Source of the DNA: Lepus europaeus
Taxonomy: Eukaryota; Chordata; Mammalia; Lagomorpha; Leporidae
Assembly: GCF_033115175.1 (NCBI RefSeq)
Contig: NC_084837.1
Span: 64,565,266-64,629,265 of the forward strand
DNA: 64,000 bases
Reading direction: 5' to 3'
The notes below the pieces were generated by a model. The model was not told the origin of the DNA. It did not search any database and worked only from the letters and a program-made list of their open reading frames with translations. A program made the translations under genes and the position numbers. The first letter of the stretch is position 1; the number at the start of each line of letters is the position of its first letter. This document shows, in pieces, positions 29,421 to 41,247 of the stretch.

Positions 29421-31709
29421 GGGGTGAAGGTTTGGCTGATGTCATGAGAAGAAGTAGGATATTGTGGCTGTTGAAAAGTTGGTGGGTCGGGCTGAAGGAG
29501 AGGAAGGGGCACGTTGGCCCAGGATCAGCAGATCGGGCCCAGAGCGAGGACGCGAGGCGCGGGGAGACCATCCAGGGGCTGGCGGAGGGTGGGGATGGCG
29601 GCAAGGTGGTTCTGGGGCTCTTCCTCGGAGCCTGGCAGAGGGGAACCCGCAGCCCCTCGCCCGCCGCACCCGGCGTTGCCGTGGTCGGGGTCGTAGACTT
29701 CATGGTGGCCGCACCGAGGACACAGCACTGAGATAGTTGCTGTGGAGGATTGTGCTGGGGGAGTCCATCCCTGGCTTCCCTGCGGACGCGCGAGGGGACG
29801 GATCGGAGGATGAATTTTACAATTCGAGGTTGAAGTAGCGGGGGGTGGGGAGGAGCGCCGTAAAATGCTGTTTCACTTCATCCCTTTTCTCGTCTTTAGT
29901 CATTAGTCACCGCAGTGTTAGGAAAGGCAGCTGATGGTAGAGGAAACTGAAAGATATCCCGTTTGAGCAAAGACAAGAAGGGAGTGCCATTCAGCCTTTC
30001 GCTGTTTGTCTCTCCTGGGGTGAAGGTTCAGGCAGGGTGCCTGCGGCTGAGACGGGTTTGGACCCTGGCAGCTTTCTGTCGGTGCTCCCTCAGCTCTGGG
30101 AGAACAGTGTGGCGTCTTCATCGCAGGTGTTCCAAGAGTTGAGCGGGATAGGACTCTGTAAGCCCCCGATGTCTCAGTGAAATAGCGATAGTGCAAGCGT
30201 GCCCAGAGGAAAGTGGCTCTCCCACGTTCTTGCCTATCCTGGAAAATACACACTTGAAATTCCTGAGACATCATTAGCTAGAATAGTTTGAGATCTAATC
30301 ATAAAATATTTCTTAGCAAAATACGAAAAGTTACTATTCCTGTCACCAGCTAAATTGATGCCAAAGGCATCCCTTGGTCACTTGCCATTTGTTCTTTAAA
30401 GTGGCAAGAAGTAATGAGAAAGAACACAATAACATAAATACTAGCGAATAGGAGAAACACGTCTTCTAATATCACCATGCTCCAGTGACAGGTCAGGTGA
30501 AAGTAAATTAAGCGATCCTGGTTACCCTGCAGTGTAACCACTTACCTAAGACTTGTTGGAGTTTTTTGTTTTCAGGTGCTTGTGGTATGTGGTCTTACGC
30601 TAGAAAACTGCTGTGTGGTTAGTTTCAGAATAGGAATGACTTATTGTGCCATGAGTTTCCAAAAGTATTACATTTTTTCCTATAAGCAGTAGAATTTCTG
30701 TATGCATCTTGGTGTTTCTTTTATTCTGAATGAACTTAAGTATGATATACAAGCTAAAGGTCACATCATTTCTAGTCATCCAGAACACAACCTAGAACCA
30801 GGAAGCAGGCAAACAAACAGAAAAAGGCCCTGTGTTCACGGGACAGCTGTCAGAGTTTTGCTTATAAGTCATACTACCATGATAATTTTTGCTGTTTAGA
30901 GTAGTTACTTTATTTCATATTTTTAGTGTTTTGAAAAAAATATTGCCCTCTTTGAAAATGATTATGAAATCATGGCTTTGATTCTAGAACGCATTATATT
31001 ATATAACTGTTAAACAGCTACTCCTGATGTAACAGCTAAAAATCATCTCATCGATTTTGCTCTACACGTAAGAAAATAGTGCTTTGGGCTTAGTCTGCTC
31101 ATCTTTAAATAAATGAAGAGTGGATGAAGGCCAAATAGCTTGAAAATTCTGTGAAGCCTGTGATAGTATTCATTATTGTAACATAGTTTTCAGAATTTTC
31201 CTGGTTTTCCCCTATGCAAGGAGATTCGAATAGGAAAAGAGATGTTTGCTGTTGGAGATTTTTGTGAAATCAGGTGTCCTTTTGGTTTTCTTTTTTGAAC
31301 GAAGGCTTTCTCTTCTTCATTTGGTTCCAATGTCTCAAACATTCTGGAAATGTGGTTTTTTGCCTGTCTGTACTCCGCATCATGGATACATTAGCCTTTA
31401 CAGTGTACGATGGTGCTTGCATCTTAGGACACTGGAGTTTTTATGCCATTGCTGTATTTTGTTTCTGGATCTATAGGTTGACAGAGGAGCAGATGACAAG
31501 GATTGGTCTGTGCTTTGTTGTGCTGTGGAGGAACTTGAAACTGTTGGATTCAGTGCCTCTAACAATTGGAGGAAGTGGACTATGGAGCCAGGAAACAGCA
31601 TGCACTGTGCTTTTTTTTTTTCCCCCAGTAGAGGACGTGGTGGTGATGGGGCTCCATTTGTACACATTTCAGTTCATTGACATTTTGTTTTGGTTGTATT
31701 GCAACCTCC
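29390..31709 (+). other. SNAP23: SNAP23 intron 1, SINE-free 5' part
   Basis: A GC-rich shoulder extends to about 29720, then AT-rich unique DNA. No repeat of the lagomorph SINE type for over 3 kb (28386-31709), which contrasts with the rest of the intron. No other gene seen. Confidence 0.6.
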
Positions 31710-32046
31710 AATTTTTTTTTTTTTTTGATTATTTATTTGAAAGAGTTACAGAGAGAGAGAGAGGAGAGACAGAGACAGAGAGAGAGAGACCTTCCATCTG
31801 CTGGTTCAGTCCCCAAATGGTCACATTGGCGAGGATTGGGCCAGGCCTAAGCGAGGAGCCAGGAGCTTCTTCCAGTCTCCCATGTGGGTGCAGGGGCCCA
31901 AGCTCTTGGGCCATCTTCCACTGCCTTCCCAGGCCATTAGCAGGGAGCTGGATCGGAAGCAGAGCATCCAGGACAGAAACTGGCACCCATATGGAATATC
32001 AGCCCTGCTGATGGTGGCTTAACTTGCTGTGCCACAACATTGGCCC
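31710..32046 (-). mobile_element. C-repeat SINE in SNAP23 intron 1
   Basis: T run, GATTATTTATTTGAAAGAG to GTGCCACAACATTGGCCC. The 245-aa ORF starting at 31274 reads into it and is not a gene. Confidence 0.87.
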
Positions 32047-32149
32047 AGCAACTAAAATATTTTAATCACTGATCACTATATTTTTCTGGAATCCTCTCAT
32101 TGATCTTTGTGAGTTCTCTAGGTTTGTTTTAAATTTATTTTAACAGTGT

Positions 32150-32247
32150 TTTGACAATTGAAATTCTTCAGAATACCTCTTAACGCTTATAAAGTAAAAT
32201 TCAAACTTCTTGATATACAAACTCTTTACAGTTTGTCTCCTGTTTTT
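32150..32247 (+). mobile_element. L2-like fragment split by a SINE
   Basis: TAAAGTAAAATTCAAACTTC and TTTACAGTTTGTCTCCTG here, continued at 32638-32705 (CTGTCCTTTCCCTCTCTG), resemble an L2 3' part. Confidence 0.45.
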
Positions 32248-32282
32248 TTCTTTGTGTGTGTGTGTGTGTGCTTTATTAAGTT

Positions 32283-32637
32283 TTTATTTTTATTTTTATT
32301 ATTTATTTATTTATTTATTTTTTATTTGAAAGGTAGAGTTACAGAGAGGCAGAGGCAGAGAGAGAGAGAGAGAGAGGTAGATTTTCCATGCACTGGTTCA
32401 TTCCCCATGTGGCTGCAATGGCCGGAGCTGTGCTGTTCTGAAGCTAGGTGCCAGGAGCTTCTTCTGGGTCTCCCACACAGGTGCAGGAGCCCAAGGACTT
32501 GGGCCATCTTCTACTGCTTTCCCAGGCCACAGCAGAGAGCTGGATTGGAAGTGGAGCAGCCAGGACTTGAACCGGTGCCCATATGGGATGCCAGCACTGC
32601 AGGTGGTGGTTTTACCCGCTATACCACAACACCGGCC
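32283..32637 (-). mobile_element. C-repeat SINE with (GT)n before its tail
   Basis: ATTTATTTATTTATTT to ACCACAACACCGGCCCC. A (GT)n run lies at 32253-32271. CTCCTGTTT precedes and follows the insertion. Confidence 0.87.
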
Positions 32638-32849
32638 CCTCCTGTTTGTTTCTTAAAGCTGTCCTTTCCCTCTCTGTACATACACACTTATGTTCCTGCC
32701 TGACCACTGAGGCCATATATTGAAGCATTTCTTTGATAATTTAAAATTGTGATTTTTTTTCCAGAAGTTGATCACATTTGGATTTTTACTCACACATTGA
32801 AATTATGAAAGATGTTTAAAAATTATTATGAAAAAGTGTTATTGTCTTA

Positions 32850-33035
32850 TTGAATGTTATATGCCAGTAACTGTTCTAAATGCTTTGCGGGAATTAAGTC
32901 AATCCATATAACAACACTTGAAGTAAGCATTGTTAGTGTGTGAGAGTATTGTTTAGTGGGAAAACTGAAGCACAGAGAAGATCAGTAAGTAGAGTCAGGA
33001 TCTGAAACCATTATGCCTCCAAATACTGGGCACTG
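32850..33035 (-). mobile_element. MIR, minus orientation
   Basis: GTAACTGTTCTAAATGCTTTG, CCATATAACAACACTTGAAG, GGGAAAACTGAAGCACAGAG and GAGTCAGGATCTGAAACC in reverse-MIR order. Confidence 0.75.
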
Positions 33036-34458
33036 TACATAAAAATTCCATGGAGGGGGGCGATATCCTCACCCAGGGACTCGTGTGCTCATGCTCTCTG
33101 TATGTGGCCTATGACTCCCTGTCTCAGCATACTTGAGAAGCTAGCCAGAAAGCTTCTGTGTGAGCTTGGAATCACAGGTGACATACTTGGATAGTTTGGG
33201 TGAATGTTTCACTTAGGCTGGGTGAAGTCTTGCCAGTTATCCCCACTTTTCCCTTGGGGTCTGCCCGGCAGATGCCATACAGTATCTGCCAGGTTGCCCA
33301 TCTCTCTTTCCTCTATTGATTAGCAGCTTTTTGGACCTTGAGCCTCTTTCTCATCTTTCTTATAGAACATTCTGTTTCTGTTCCCACAGCCTTTCCTTTA
33401 GACAGGGTTAATATAACTGATTGCAGTTACACCTACGTCTGCCTCCCCAGGATTACTCCCAGGTCACTTAGAATGGAACTGTGAAAGTGCCAGGGTTGAC
33501 AGAGATTTGAAGGCCAGGCACTGGACACATAGCAATTAAATTGTAATAAGGAACTCTGTGCGAATACAGTTTAATTTTGAGCTTCCTTTGCGTTCCTGAT
33601 TTTTCGTGGTACTTTCTCACTCAGTATGATCTCTGTCTCCAATCATGTGCTTCAGTGTACTTTGAAACCAGGTTAATAGCTGTGCCTCTGTGGTATACTT
33701 ATTATTTGCATAGTTTTGAGGCCTCTATATAAAGAATGGTTAAAGTTGTTCGTGTAGGAGGTGAAAAGGAAACTTAAGAGAGGAAGTAAAAGGAGGAAAC
33801 TATCCTTAATATAAATGAGACTCTCATCTAAATGCCTTCAAGAAAGAATTTAATGTCCTAACTAGAGCATAGTTTCTTTTGGGTCTAAACTGGGATATTT
33901 AGAGTATTTAGAAATACTCAAAAGCCTGTAGTTTGTACAGATAGTTTGCATGTACCCATAGTTTTTGAATTAAGTATGTGTTAGAAATGGACTCTAGGAG
34001 TAAAAGAGACGTCCCTAAAGAGAAACTGAATTATATTTCCCAATGAATCGTGAATCATGCCTGAATTTCTGATTTACTTTCTGTAATCTATCCTTCTATT
34101 CCTATATTCTCTACTGTTCATTCTATTCTCTACTGTTATCTTCAGAGTCTTGGAGTAAGAGCTGCTCAGGTGTGTTATGCATATACATCTTCTGCAAATG
34201 GTACTTAGAATGAAGGCGTCTGGAATACCTTGTGACCTGAGATTTCAGGGCTGAGGGCAAGATGATTGCAAGGCTCTACCCTGTCTAAATATAGTTTTCT
34301 CCCAAACCATCCAAGTTGGCTCTGATTCCAGGTTCATCTGGAAGCTTTCTGATTAGGTCCTTAGACACTCTGATACTAGGAATCAGATAGCCACAGAGAG
34401 AACACTTAACTAATTTAATCAGTTTTTCCTCTGAAAAACAACCAGTTTTCTTTTTGTA
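33036..34458. other. SNAP23 intron 1, unassigned 1.4 kb
   Basis: No SINE, exon or RNA recognised. 33060-33640 is less AT-rich and could be an old LTR or a conserved non-coding stretch, but I cannot show either. Confidence 0.4.
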
Positions 34459-34780
34459 AAGGTTTATTTATTTATTTGAAAGTCAGAATTACACAGAGAG
34501 AGAAGGAGAGGCAGAGAGAGAGAGGTTTTCATCTGCTGGTTCACTCCCCAGTTGGCCGCAATGGCCAGAGCTGTGCTGATCCAAAGCCAGGAACAAGGAG
34601 CTTCCTTCGGGTCTCCCAAGTGGGTGCAGGGGCCCAAGGACTTGGGCCATCTTCCACTGCTTTCCCAGGCCACAGCAGAGAGCCGGATTGAAAGTGGAGC
34701 CGCTGGGACTCGAACCTGCGCCCATATGGGATATGGGCACTACAGGCGCCGCCTTCACCCACTATGCCACAGCACCGGCT
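34459..34780 (-). mobile_element. C-repeat SINE in intron 1
   Basis: GTAAAGGTTTATTTATTTATT to TATGCCACAGCACCGGCTCC, well preserved. Confidence 0.9.
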
Positions 34781-34784
34781 CCAT

Positions 34785-35076
34785 CTTTTTAAAGATTCAT
34801 TTATTTAAAGGCAGAGAGAGAGAGAGATGAAGATGAAGATCAAGATATTCTGTCCACTCGTTCACTCCCCATATGGCCACAGCAGCCAGGGCTGGGCCAG
34901 GCCAAAGCCAGGAATCAGGAACTCCAACAGAGTCACTGTGTGTTAAGGGACCTATGTACTTGGGCCATCATCTGTTGCCTTCCAGGCACAGTACCAGGAA
35001 GCTGAACTGGAAGCAGAGAAGCCCGGACTTGAACTGGCAAATGGCAGTTTACCTTGCTATACCATAACACTGACCT
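34785..35076 (-). mobile_element. C-repeat SINE in intron 1, adjacent copy
   Basis: TTTTTAAAGATTCATTTATT to CTATACCATAACACTGACCTC. Lies 4 bases after the previous SINE in the same orientation. Confidence 0.85.
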
Positions 35077-35420
35077 CAGCTAATTTTATTCTGAAATAAC
35101 CCTGTTATCCTAATGAGTGAGGATGCTACAACCTAAATCAATTAAGTAAATCACGTGAATATCAGGACTAAGATGAACCCAGGGTCTAGTAAGGGTCAGA
35201 GTATGTGCTATCAATGGCTGCATTGTGCTTATTCAATTCAATGTATTTAATTATCTTACCTTGTCTAGAAATAAGCTTAATAACAGTGACAGGAGATTCA
35301 GTAATGACCGAAATCATACACAACCCAAGGAGGTCTTGAGAGTGACTTACATAGTTTTAGTCATAGACTAAGAAGACTTTAGTCTTATAGGAATGTACAT
35401 GCATAAAACAGCTAAAACAT
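35077..35420. other. intron 1, unassigned
   Basis: AT-rich unique DNA; nothing recognised. Confidence 0.4.
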
Positions 35421-35752
35421 GGGGGCCGGCACCGTGGCTCACTTGGTTAATCCTCCGCCTGCGGCACCGGCATCCCATATGGGCGCCGGGTTCTAGACCT
35501 GGTTGCTCCTCTTCCAGTCCAGTTCTCTGCTGTGGTCCGGGAGGGCAGTGGAGGATGGCCCAGGTGCTTGGGCCCTTGCACCCGCATGGGAAACCAGGAA
35601 AAGGCACCTGGTGGCTTCGGATTGGCACAGCACCAGCCATAGCGGCCATTTGGGGAGGTGAAGCAATGAAGGGAAGACCTTTCTCTCTGTCTTTCTCTCT
35701 CACTGCTCACTGTCTATAACTCTACCTGTCAAAAAAAAAAAAAAAAAAAAAA
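35421..35752 (+). mobile_element. C-repeat SINE in intron 1, sense
   Basis: GGGGGCCGGCACCGTGGCTC to CTACCTGTC and an A run of about 22. Confidence 0.92.
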
Positions 35753-36493
35753 CCTAAAAAATGAAAAAAAAGAAAATATGGAGGAGTGGAGAGGAGTGCT
35801 TTTTTTCTGCATATTCTAACTCAAGTAGCTTGAAAAAGTTTCCTTGTGATAGTTGATACTTGAATATTCATTTGTAAAATGAATTAATTATTTGTGAAAT
35901 GAATTAAGAGAGATGTTTTGTGGCACTGTTGCTTCCTTTTGCCAGGCCTTTGAACTAGGCAGGCTCCTGACCCCTCAGTACCTTCCATCTGCCAGTGTAA
36001 GAGAGTTTTCGGCTTCTTGGAAAGTTTCACCATCAGTAGATAGTAGTTTTCACAACATTCTCTTCTGGTAGCCCTAGCCTATAGTTCCCCTCTTCAGTTG
36101 CGCCTGACCTGGCCTGCCCTGGTAATACCAAAGGCCTCTGTAGACAGAAGTCTTCTTTAGCTACTATCAGTTCTATTTCAGGAAGTACCCTCCTAGTTCC
36201 ACCTCCACCTGTGTGAGTGTACATGTGTGTGCATGTGTGGTTAAAATTGAATATGTTACAAAAAACATGGAAGATAGGATACTGGCACATAAAGAAATGT
36301 TGAGTGTTTGAGGAAATAGATATATTTACTCTGATTGGACATTACACAATGTATACATATACTGGGATATCGCGTCATATCCTGAAAGTATGTATAATTT
36401 TTATACAGTTAAAAATGTTTTAAGTAAAAATTTTGGAAGAAGTTTGTGAAAAAATGGAAAAAGTTAGATATGGAAGAACATAGACCTTTCAAA
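35753..36493. other. intron 1, unassigned
   Basis: Contains a short tandem (TGAATTAATTATTTGTGAAA twice, about 35880) and an imperfect GT-rich stretch (36211-36240). Nothing else recognised. Confidence 0.4.
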
Positions 36494-36821
36494 AAAATTT
36501 TTTTAAGAGATTTATTATTTGAAAAGCAGAGTAACAGAAAGGGAAATAGAGGAGAGGAGAGGTCTATCTGCTGGTTTACTCCCCAAATGCCTGCAAGAGC
36601 CAGGACAGGGCTAGGCCAAGCCAGGAGCCAAGAACTCCATACTAGTATCTCATGTGGACAGCAGGAACTCAGTGCTTGGGCCATCATCTGCTGCCTCCTA
36701 AGGTGTGTGTTAGTAGGAAGCTGGATCAGAAGCAGAGGTGGGACTCAGTCCCAGACACTCATATGGATTGGGAATGTCCCAAGCTGCCATTTAACTTGCT
36801 ACAATACAATGCCCACATCCA
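36494..36821 (-). mobile_element. C-repeat SINE in intron 1
   Basis: AAATTTTTTTAAGAGATTTATT to ACAATACAATGCCCACATCC. An older member. Confidence 0.82.
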
Positions 36822-36830
36822 AAGTAGCAT

Positions 36831-37172
36831 TTTTTTTTTTTTTTGACAGATGGAGTTAGCGAGAGAGAGAGAGAGAGAAAGAAAGAAAGAGAGAGAGAAA
36901 GAAAGAAAGGTAGGTCTTCCTTCCATTGGTTCACTCCCCTAATGGCCACCATGGCCGGCGCTGTGCCGATCCAAAGCCAGGAGCCAGGTGCTTCTCCTGG
37001 TCTCCCACGTGGGTGCAGGGGTCCAAGCACCTGGGCCATCCTCCACTGCCCTCCAGGGCCTCAGCAGAGAGCTGAACTGGAAGATGAGCAACCGGGTCTA
37101 GAACCCGGCGCCCATATGGGATGCCGGCGCCACAGGCGGAGGACCAACCAAATGAACCACAGCGCTGGCCCC
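36831..37172 (-). mobile_element. C-repeat SINE, young, with GAAA microsatellite
   Basis: T run, GACAGATGGAGTTAGCG to GAACCACAGCGCTGGCCC. The GA part holds interrupted (GAAA)n. Confidence 0.9.
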
Positions 37173-37177
37173 CCATC

Positions 37178-37222
37178 ATTTTTTTTTTTTTTAAGATTTA
37201 TTTTATTTATTTGAAAGACAGA
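37178..37222 (-). mobile_element. C-repeat SINE tail fragment
   Basis: TTTTTTTTTTAAGATTTATT and GAAAGACAGAG only. The rest is cut off by the plus-strand SINE that follows. Confidence 0.7.
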
Positions 37223-37420
37223 GGGGCCAGCGCTGTGGTGCAGTGGATTAACGCCCTGGCCTGAAGCGCCAGCATCCCATATGGGTGCTGGTTCGAGACC
37301 TGGCTGCTCCACATCCAATCCAGCTCTCTGTAATGGCCTGGGAAAGTAGTAGAAGATGGCCCAAGTCCTTGGGCCCCTGCACCTGTGTGGGAGACCCAGA
37401 AGAAGCTCTTTAAAGTAAAC
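37223..37420 (+). mobile_element. C-repeat SINE, 3'-truncated
   Basis: GGGCCAGCGCTGTGGTGCAG to GACCCAGAAGAAGCTC, then TTTAAAGTAAACTTTAAAG, a small perfect inverted repeat (37408-37426). Confidence 0.82.
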
Positions 37421-37445
37421 TTTAAAGAAAAAAAAAAAAATTTTA

Positions 37446-37735
37446 CTGGGACTGGCGCTGTGGCGCAATGGGTGAAGCCACCATCTGCAGCACTGGCATC
37501 CTATATGGGCACCAGTTTGAGTCCCGGCTGCTCCAGCTCCCTGTCACTGCCCCTGGGGAGAGTAGACAAAGATGGCCTAGGTTCTTGGGATTCTGTATCC
37601 AAGTGGGAGACTGGGATGAAGCTCCTGGCTTCAGGTCAGTCCAGCTCTAGTCGTTATGGCCATTTGGGGAGTGAACCAGCAGATGGAAGATCTCTCTCTC
37701 TTTCTACCTCTTTCTAACTTTGCCTTAAAAAAAGA
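37446..37735 (+). mobile_element. C-repeat SINE in intron 1
   Basis: GGGACTGGCGCTGTGGCGCAATGG to CTTTCTAACTTTGCC and a short A tail. Confidence 0.87.
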
Positions 37736-37742
37736 AATTTTT

Positions 37743-38010
37743 GCCGGCGCCGCGGCTCACTAGGCTAATCCTCCACCTGCAGCGCCCGCACTCCAGGTTC
37801 TAGTCCCGGTTGGGGAGCCGGTTCTGTCCCAGTTGCTCCTCTTCCAGTCCAGCTCTCTGCTGTGGCCTGGGAAGGCAGTGGAGGATGGCCCAAGTCTTTG
37901 GGCCCTGCACCCGCATGGGAGACCAGGAAGAAGACCTGGCTCCTGGCTTTGGATCGGCGCAGCGCGCTGGCTGTAGCAGCCATTTGGGGAGTGAACCAAT
38001 GGAAGGAAGA

Positions 38011-38064
<54 letters not shown>

Positions 38065-38082
38065 ACTCTGCCTATCAAAAGA
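37743..38082 (+). mobile_element. C-repeat SINE with target-site duplication
   Basis: GCCGGCGCCGCGGCTCACTAGG to CTGCCTATC. A (CT)n run of about 45 bases at 38011-38056. AAAGAAATTT repeats on both sides (37732 and 38084). Confidence 0.9.
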
Positions 38083-38091
38083 AAAAGAAAT

Positions 38092-38454
38092 TTGTTTAGT
38101 TGAAAGGGAGAGTTACACAGAGATAGAAAGAGAGAAATCTTCTATCCGCGGGTTCACTTCTCCAGATGTCTGTGACCTTCAAGGCTGTGCCAGGCTGAAG
38201 CCAGGAGCCTGAAACCATCCAGATCTCTAAGTGCATACAGGCACATTAACAAGGAGCTGGATTGGAAGCAGAGCAGCTGGGACTCCTAGGACTGATGCCT
38301 GCCAAAGCAGCCCCGGGAATTCAATTACTTAAGCCATCAACACTGTCTCCCAGGATTTGCATTAGCAGAAAACTGGAGTCCAGAGCCTCAGCCAGGAATC
38401 AAATGTGGGACATGGGTGTCTTAACTGCTAGGCTAAATGCCTGCCCTTGGAGTG
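38092..38454 (-). mobile_element. C-repeat SINE, old and long
   Basis: TTGAAAGGGAGAGTTACACAG to GCTAGGCTAAATGCCTGCCC. An older subfamily with an extra CATTAGCAG segment in the body. Confidence 0.75.
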
Positions 38455-38473
38455 CTCCACTTTGGGGGGTGGG

Positions 38474-38762
38474 GGGAGGATTTATTTATGTGAAAGGTGT
38501 AGTTAAGAGAAAAGCTGATCTTTAATCAGCTGGTTCATTCCCTAAATAGCTGCAATAGCTTGGTCTGGAACAGGTCAAAGCTAGGAGCCTGGAATTCCAT
38601 TCAGGTCTCCCACATGGGTCACACAGGGCCTCAAGTATTTGGGCCATCTTCTACTGCTCTCCCAGTCGCATTGTTAGCAGAGAGCTTGATCAGAAGTGGA
38701 GCAGCTAGGACTCAAATGGAGGCACGTATGGGATGCCTGTGTTAACCAATGTGCTTACCCTA
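38474..38762 (-). mobile_element. C-repeat SINE, old
   Basis: GGGGAGGATTTATTTATGTG to TTAACCAATGTGCTTACCC. Confidence 0.75.
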
Positions 38763-38876
38763 TGGTAAAAACAGGTTTCCATTTGTTGCAGATGCATTAT
38801 TAGTTGCCCTAAAAGGTTAATGAAAATATGCCAGAGTGGCAAACTTTATCAAATTGTGTTAAGAGTACAGCAGTGA

Positions 38877-39138
38877 GGAGCCAGCACTGTGGCTCACTTG
38901 GTTAATCCTCCACCTGCGGCACCAACATCCCATGTGGGCGCCGGGTTCTAGTCCCTGTTGCTCCTCTTCCAGTCTGGCTCTCTGCTGTGGCCTGGGAAGG
39001 CAGTATAAGATGGCCCAGGTGCTTGGGCTCTTGCACCCGCCTGGGAGACCAGGAGGAAGCACCTGGCTCCTGGCTTCGCAACAGCGCAGCCCAGGCCGTG
39101 GCGGCCATTAGGGGAGTGAACCAATGGAAGGAAGACAA
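38877..39138 (+). mobile_element. C-repeat SINE, first of a stacked pair, 3' end missing
   Basis: AGGAGCCAGCACTGTGGCTC to CAATGGAAGGAAGAC, with no CT run and a minimal A tail. AAGAGTACAGCAGTG lies at 38861-38875 and 39139-39153. Confidence 0.88.
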
Positions 39139-39154
39139 AAGAGTACAGCAGTGA

Positions 39155-39467
39155 AGAGGCCATTGCTGTGGCATAGCGAGTAAATATGGGCACTGGTTCG
39201 AGTCCCGGCTGTTCCACTTCCGATCCAGCTCTCTGCTATGGCCTGGGACAGCGGTAGAAGATGATCCAAGTCCTCGGGACCCTGTGCGTGGGAGACCCGG
39301 CAGAAGTTCCTGGCTCCTGGCTTCTGATCGGCGCAGCTCCAGCCGTTGCGGTCAACTGGGGAGTTAATCAGCGGATTGAAGACCTCTCTCTGTCTGCCTC
39401 TCCTTCTCTCTGTGTGTAACTCTGACTTTCAAATAAATAAATAAATAAACCTTTTTTTTAAAAAATG
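39155..39467 (+). mobile_element. C-repeat SINE, second of a stacked pair
   Basis: GAGGCCATTGCTGTGGCATAG, a deletion in the head, then a normal body and tail to AAATAAATAAATAAATAAACC. Followed by a third copy of the target (AGTACAGCAGTGA, 39471-39483). Confidence 0.88.
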
Positions 39468-39676
39468 AAAAGTACAGCAGTGAAGCTGATGAGTATAACT
39501 TAGACCAATTTCATTGTGACTTTTTTTTTAAGAGAAAGAGGAATGCAGGAAACTGAAACTATGTGGTAGAATATTTTAGGTGCAAAAATCCTTGCTTTCC
39601 TGTATAAAATGAATTATTTAAGAGATTTGTTCTTGTTAGGACCTGTGGAGTTGATGGTGATTTAGAGTGTTTTTTC

Positions 39677-39977
39677 TGGGGCCAGCGTTGTGGCATAGCA
39701 AGTAAAAGTTGCTGCCTGCAATGCTAGCATCCCATATCAGTGCCAGTTTGTGTCCTGGCTGCTCTGCTTCTGACCCAGCTCCCTGCTAATGGCCTGGGAA
39801 AAGCAGCAGAAGATGGCTTTAGTGCTAGGGTCCCTGTTACCCACATGAGAGACCTGAAAGAAGGTCCTGGCTCCTGGCTTTGGCCTGACCCAGCCATCTG
39901 GGAAGTGAACCAGTGGTTGGAAGATCTCTCTGTCTCTGTAATTCTGACTTTAAAATAAATAAATCTTAAAAAAAAAT
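39677..39977 (+). mobile_element. C-repeat SINE with target-site duplication
   Basis: CTGGGGCCAGCGTTGTGGCATAG to AAAATAAATAAATC and A run. AGTGTTTTTT on both sides. Confidence 0.88.
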
Positions 39978-40048
39978 GAAGTGTTTTTTTTTCCATTACT
40001 TCCTGAGCAGCTCTCTGGTTTTAAGATCTTTTCTTTGTATATTACTTT

Positions 40049-40377
40049 TTTTTTTTTTTTTTTGACAGGCAGAGTGGATAGTGAGAGAGAGAGACAGAGA
40101 AAGGTTTTCCTTTTTGCCATTGGTTCACCCTCCAATGGCCGCTGCGGCCGGCACATCTCGCTGATCCGAAGCCAGGAGCCTGGTGCTTCTCCTGGTCTCC
40201 CATGCGGGTGCAGGGCCCAAGGACTTGGGCCATCCTCCACTGCCTTCCCGGGCCATAGCAGAGAGCTGGCCTGGAAGAGGGGCAACCGGGACAGAATCCG
40301 GCGCCCCAACCGGGACTAGAACCCGGTGTGCCAGCGCCGCAAGGCGGAGGATTAGCCTGTTAAGCCACGGCGCCAGC
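40049..40377 (-). mobile_element. C-repeat SINE, young, with target-site duplication
   Basis: T run, GACAGGCAGAGTGGATAG to CACGGCGCCAGC. TGTATATTACTTT at 40036-40048 and 40378-40390. Confidence 0.93.
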
Positions 40378-40669
40378 TGTATATTACTTTCTAGAAGTCT
40401 TATTTTCATTTTCTAAACTAATGTAGATATTTTCAGGTTCTAAACTACTAGAAAGCAGCTGAAAACCATGATTATTCTGTTCTTTATAGTCATTCTTCTA
40501 TTGCATTTGAGTCTGTGGAAGAGTTAAGATTTCATGGTCTTGTTATAGCAGACATCTGAAATTTTGAAATGAGCCACAAGGTCAGGTTCTTTTAGCTTGT
40601 TCTCCGTTAATCAGCAGCTCTTGTATGATTTGATATTTGTTAGGAGGGGTACAGCCAACAGTAAGCTTA

Positions 40670-40870
40670 TTTATCTGTAGTTGCAGAGTAAATCCAGACT
40701 TGAATAATAAATCTGCCTTTTACTGATTCAGTCACTTTGGGCAAATTGCTTACTTAAAATGGACCTTAGCTTCTCCATCTATGAAATGGTCTTAAAGGAG
40801 GTAAGGATTTATTCAAATACTTAATAGGGTAGATGGTAGAGAATAGGTACTCCTTGAGTATTTCTTCCCA
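40670..40870 (+). mobile_element. MIR
   Basis: TTTGGGCAAATTGCTTACTT, CTTCTCCATCTATGAAATGG and GAATAGGTACTCCTTGAG in MIR order. Confidence 0.65.
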
Positions 40871-40912
40871 CATCCAGGTTTAAATAAGAAAGAATTTAAG
40901 AAAGTCTTTTAG

Positions 40913-41242
40913 GGGCCGGCGCCGTAACACACTAGGTTAATCCTCCACCTGTGCCGCCAGCATCCCATATGGGTGCCAGGTTCTAGTTCCGGCTGCTCCT
41001 CTTCCAGGCCAGCTCTCTGCTGTGGCCCGGGAGGGCAGTGGAGGATGGTCCAAGTGCTTGGGCTCCTGCACCCGCGTGGAAGACCAGGAAGAAGCACCTG
41101 GCTCCAGGCTTCGGATCGGCACAGCACCAGCCATGGCGGCTATTCGGGGAGTGAACCAACGGAAGGAAGACCTTTCTCTCTGTCTCTCTCACTTTCTGTG
41201 ACTCTACCTGTCAAATAAATAAATAAAATCGTAAAAAAAAAA
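40913..41242 (+). mobile_element. C-repeat SINE with target-site duplication
   Basis: GGGGCCGGCGCCGTAACACAC to CTACCTGTCAAATAAATAAA. AAGTCTT(T/C)TAG on both sides (40903 and 41243). Confidence 0.92.
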
Positions 41243-41247
41243 AAAGT

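Noticed and set aside
28949..29731. ORFs of 163-187 aa on both strands around the SNAP23 promoter
   Set aside because: CpG-island composition artefacts overlapping an L2 relic and the first-exon donor; no family recognised.
31274..32011. 245-aa ORF in SNAP23 intron 1
   Set aside because: Hydrophobic AT-rich translation that continues into a minus-strand SINE. No start context or domain.
33036..33640. possible solo LTR in intron 1
   Set aside because: Composition differs slightly from its surroundings, but I could not find matching ends, a TG...CA pair with target repeats, or a poly(A) signal in place.
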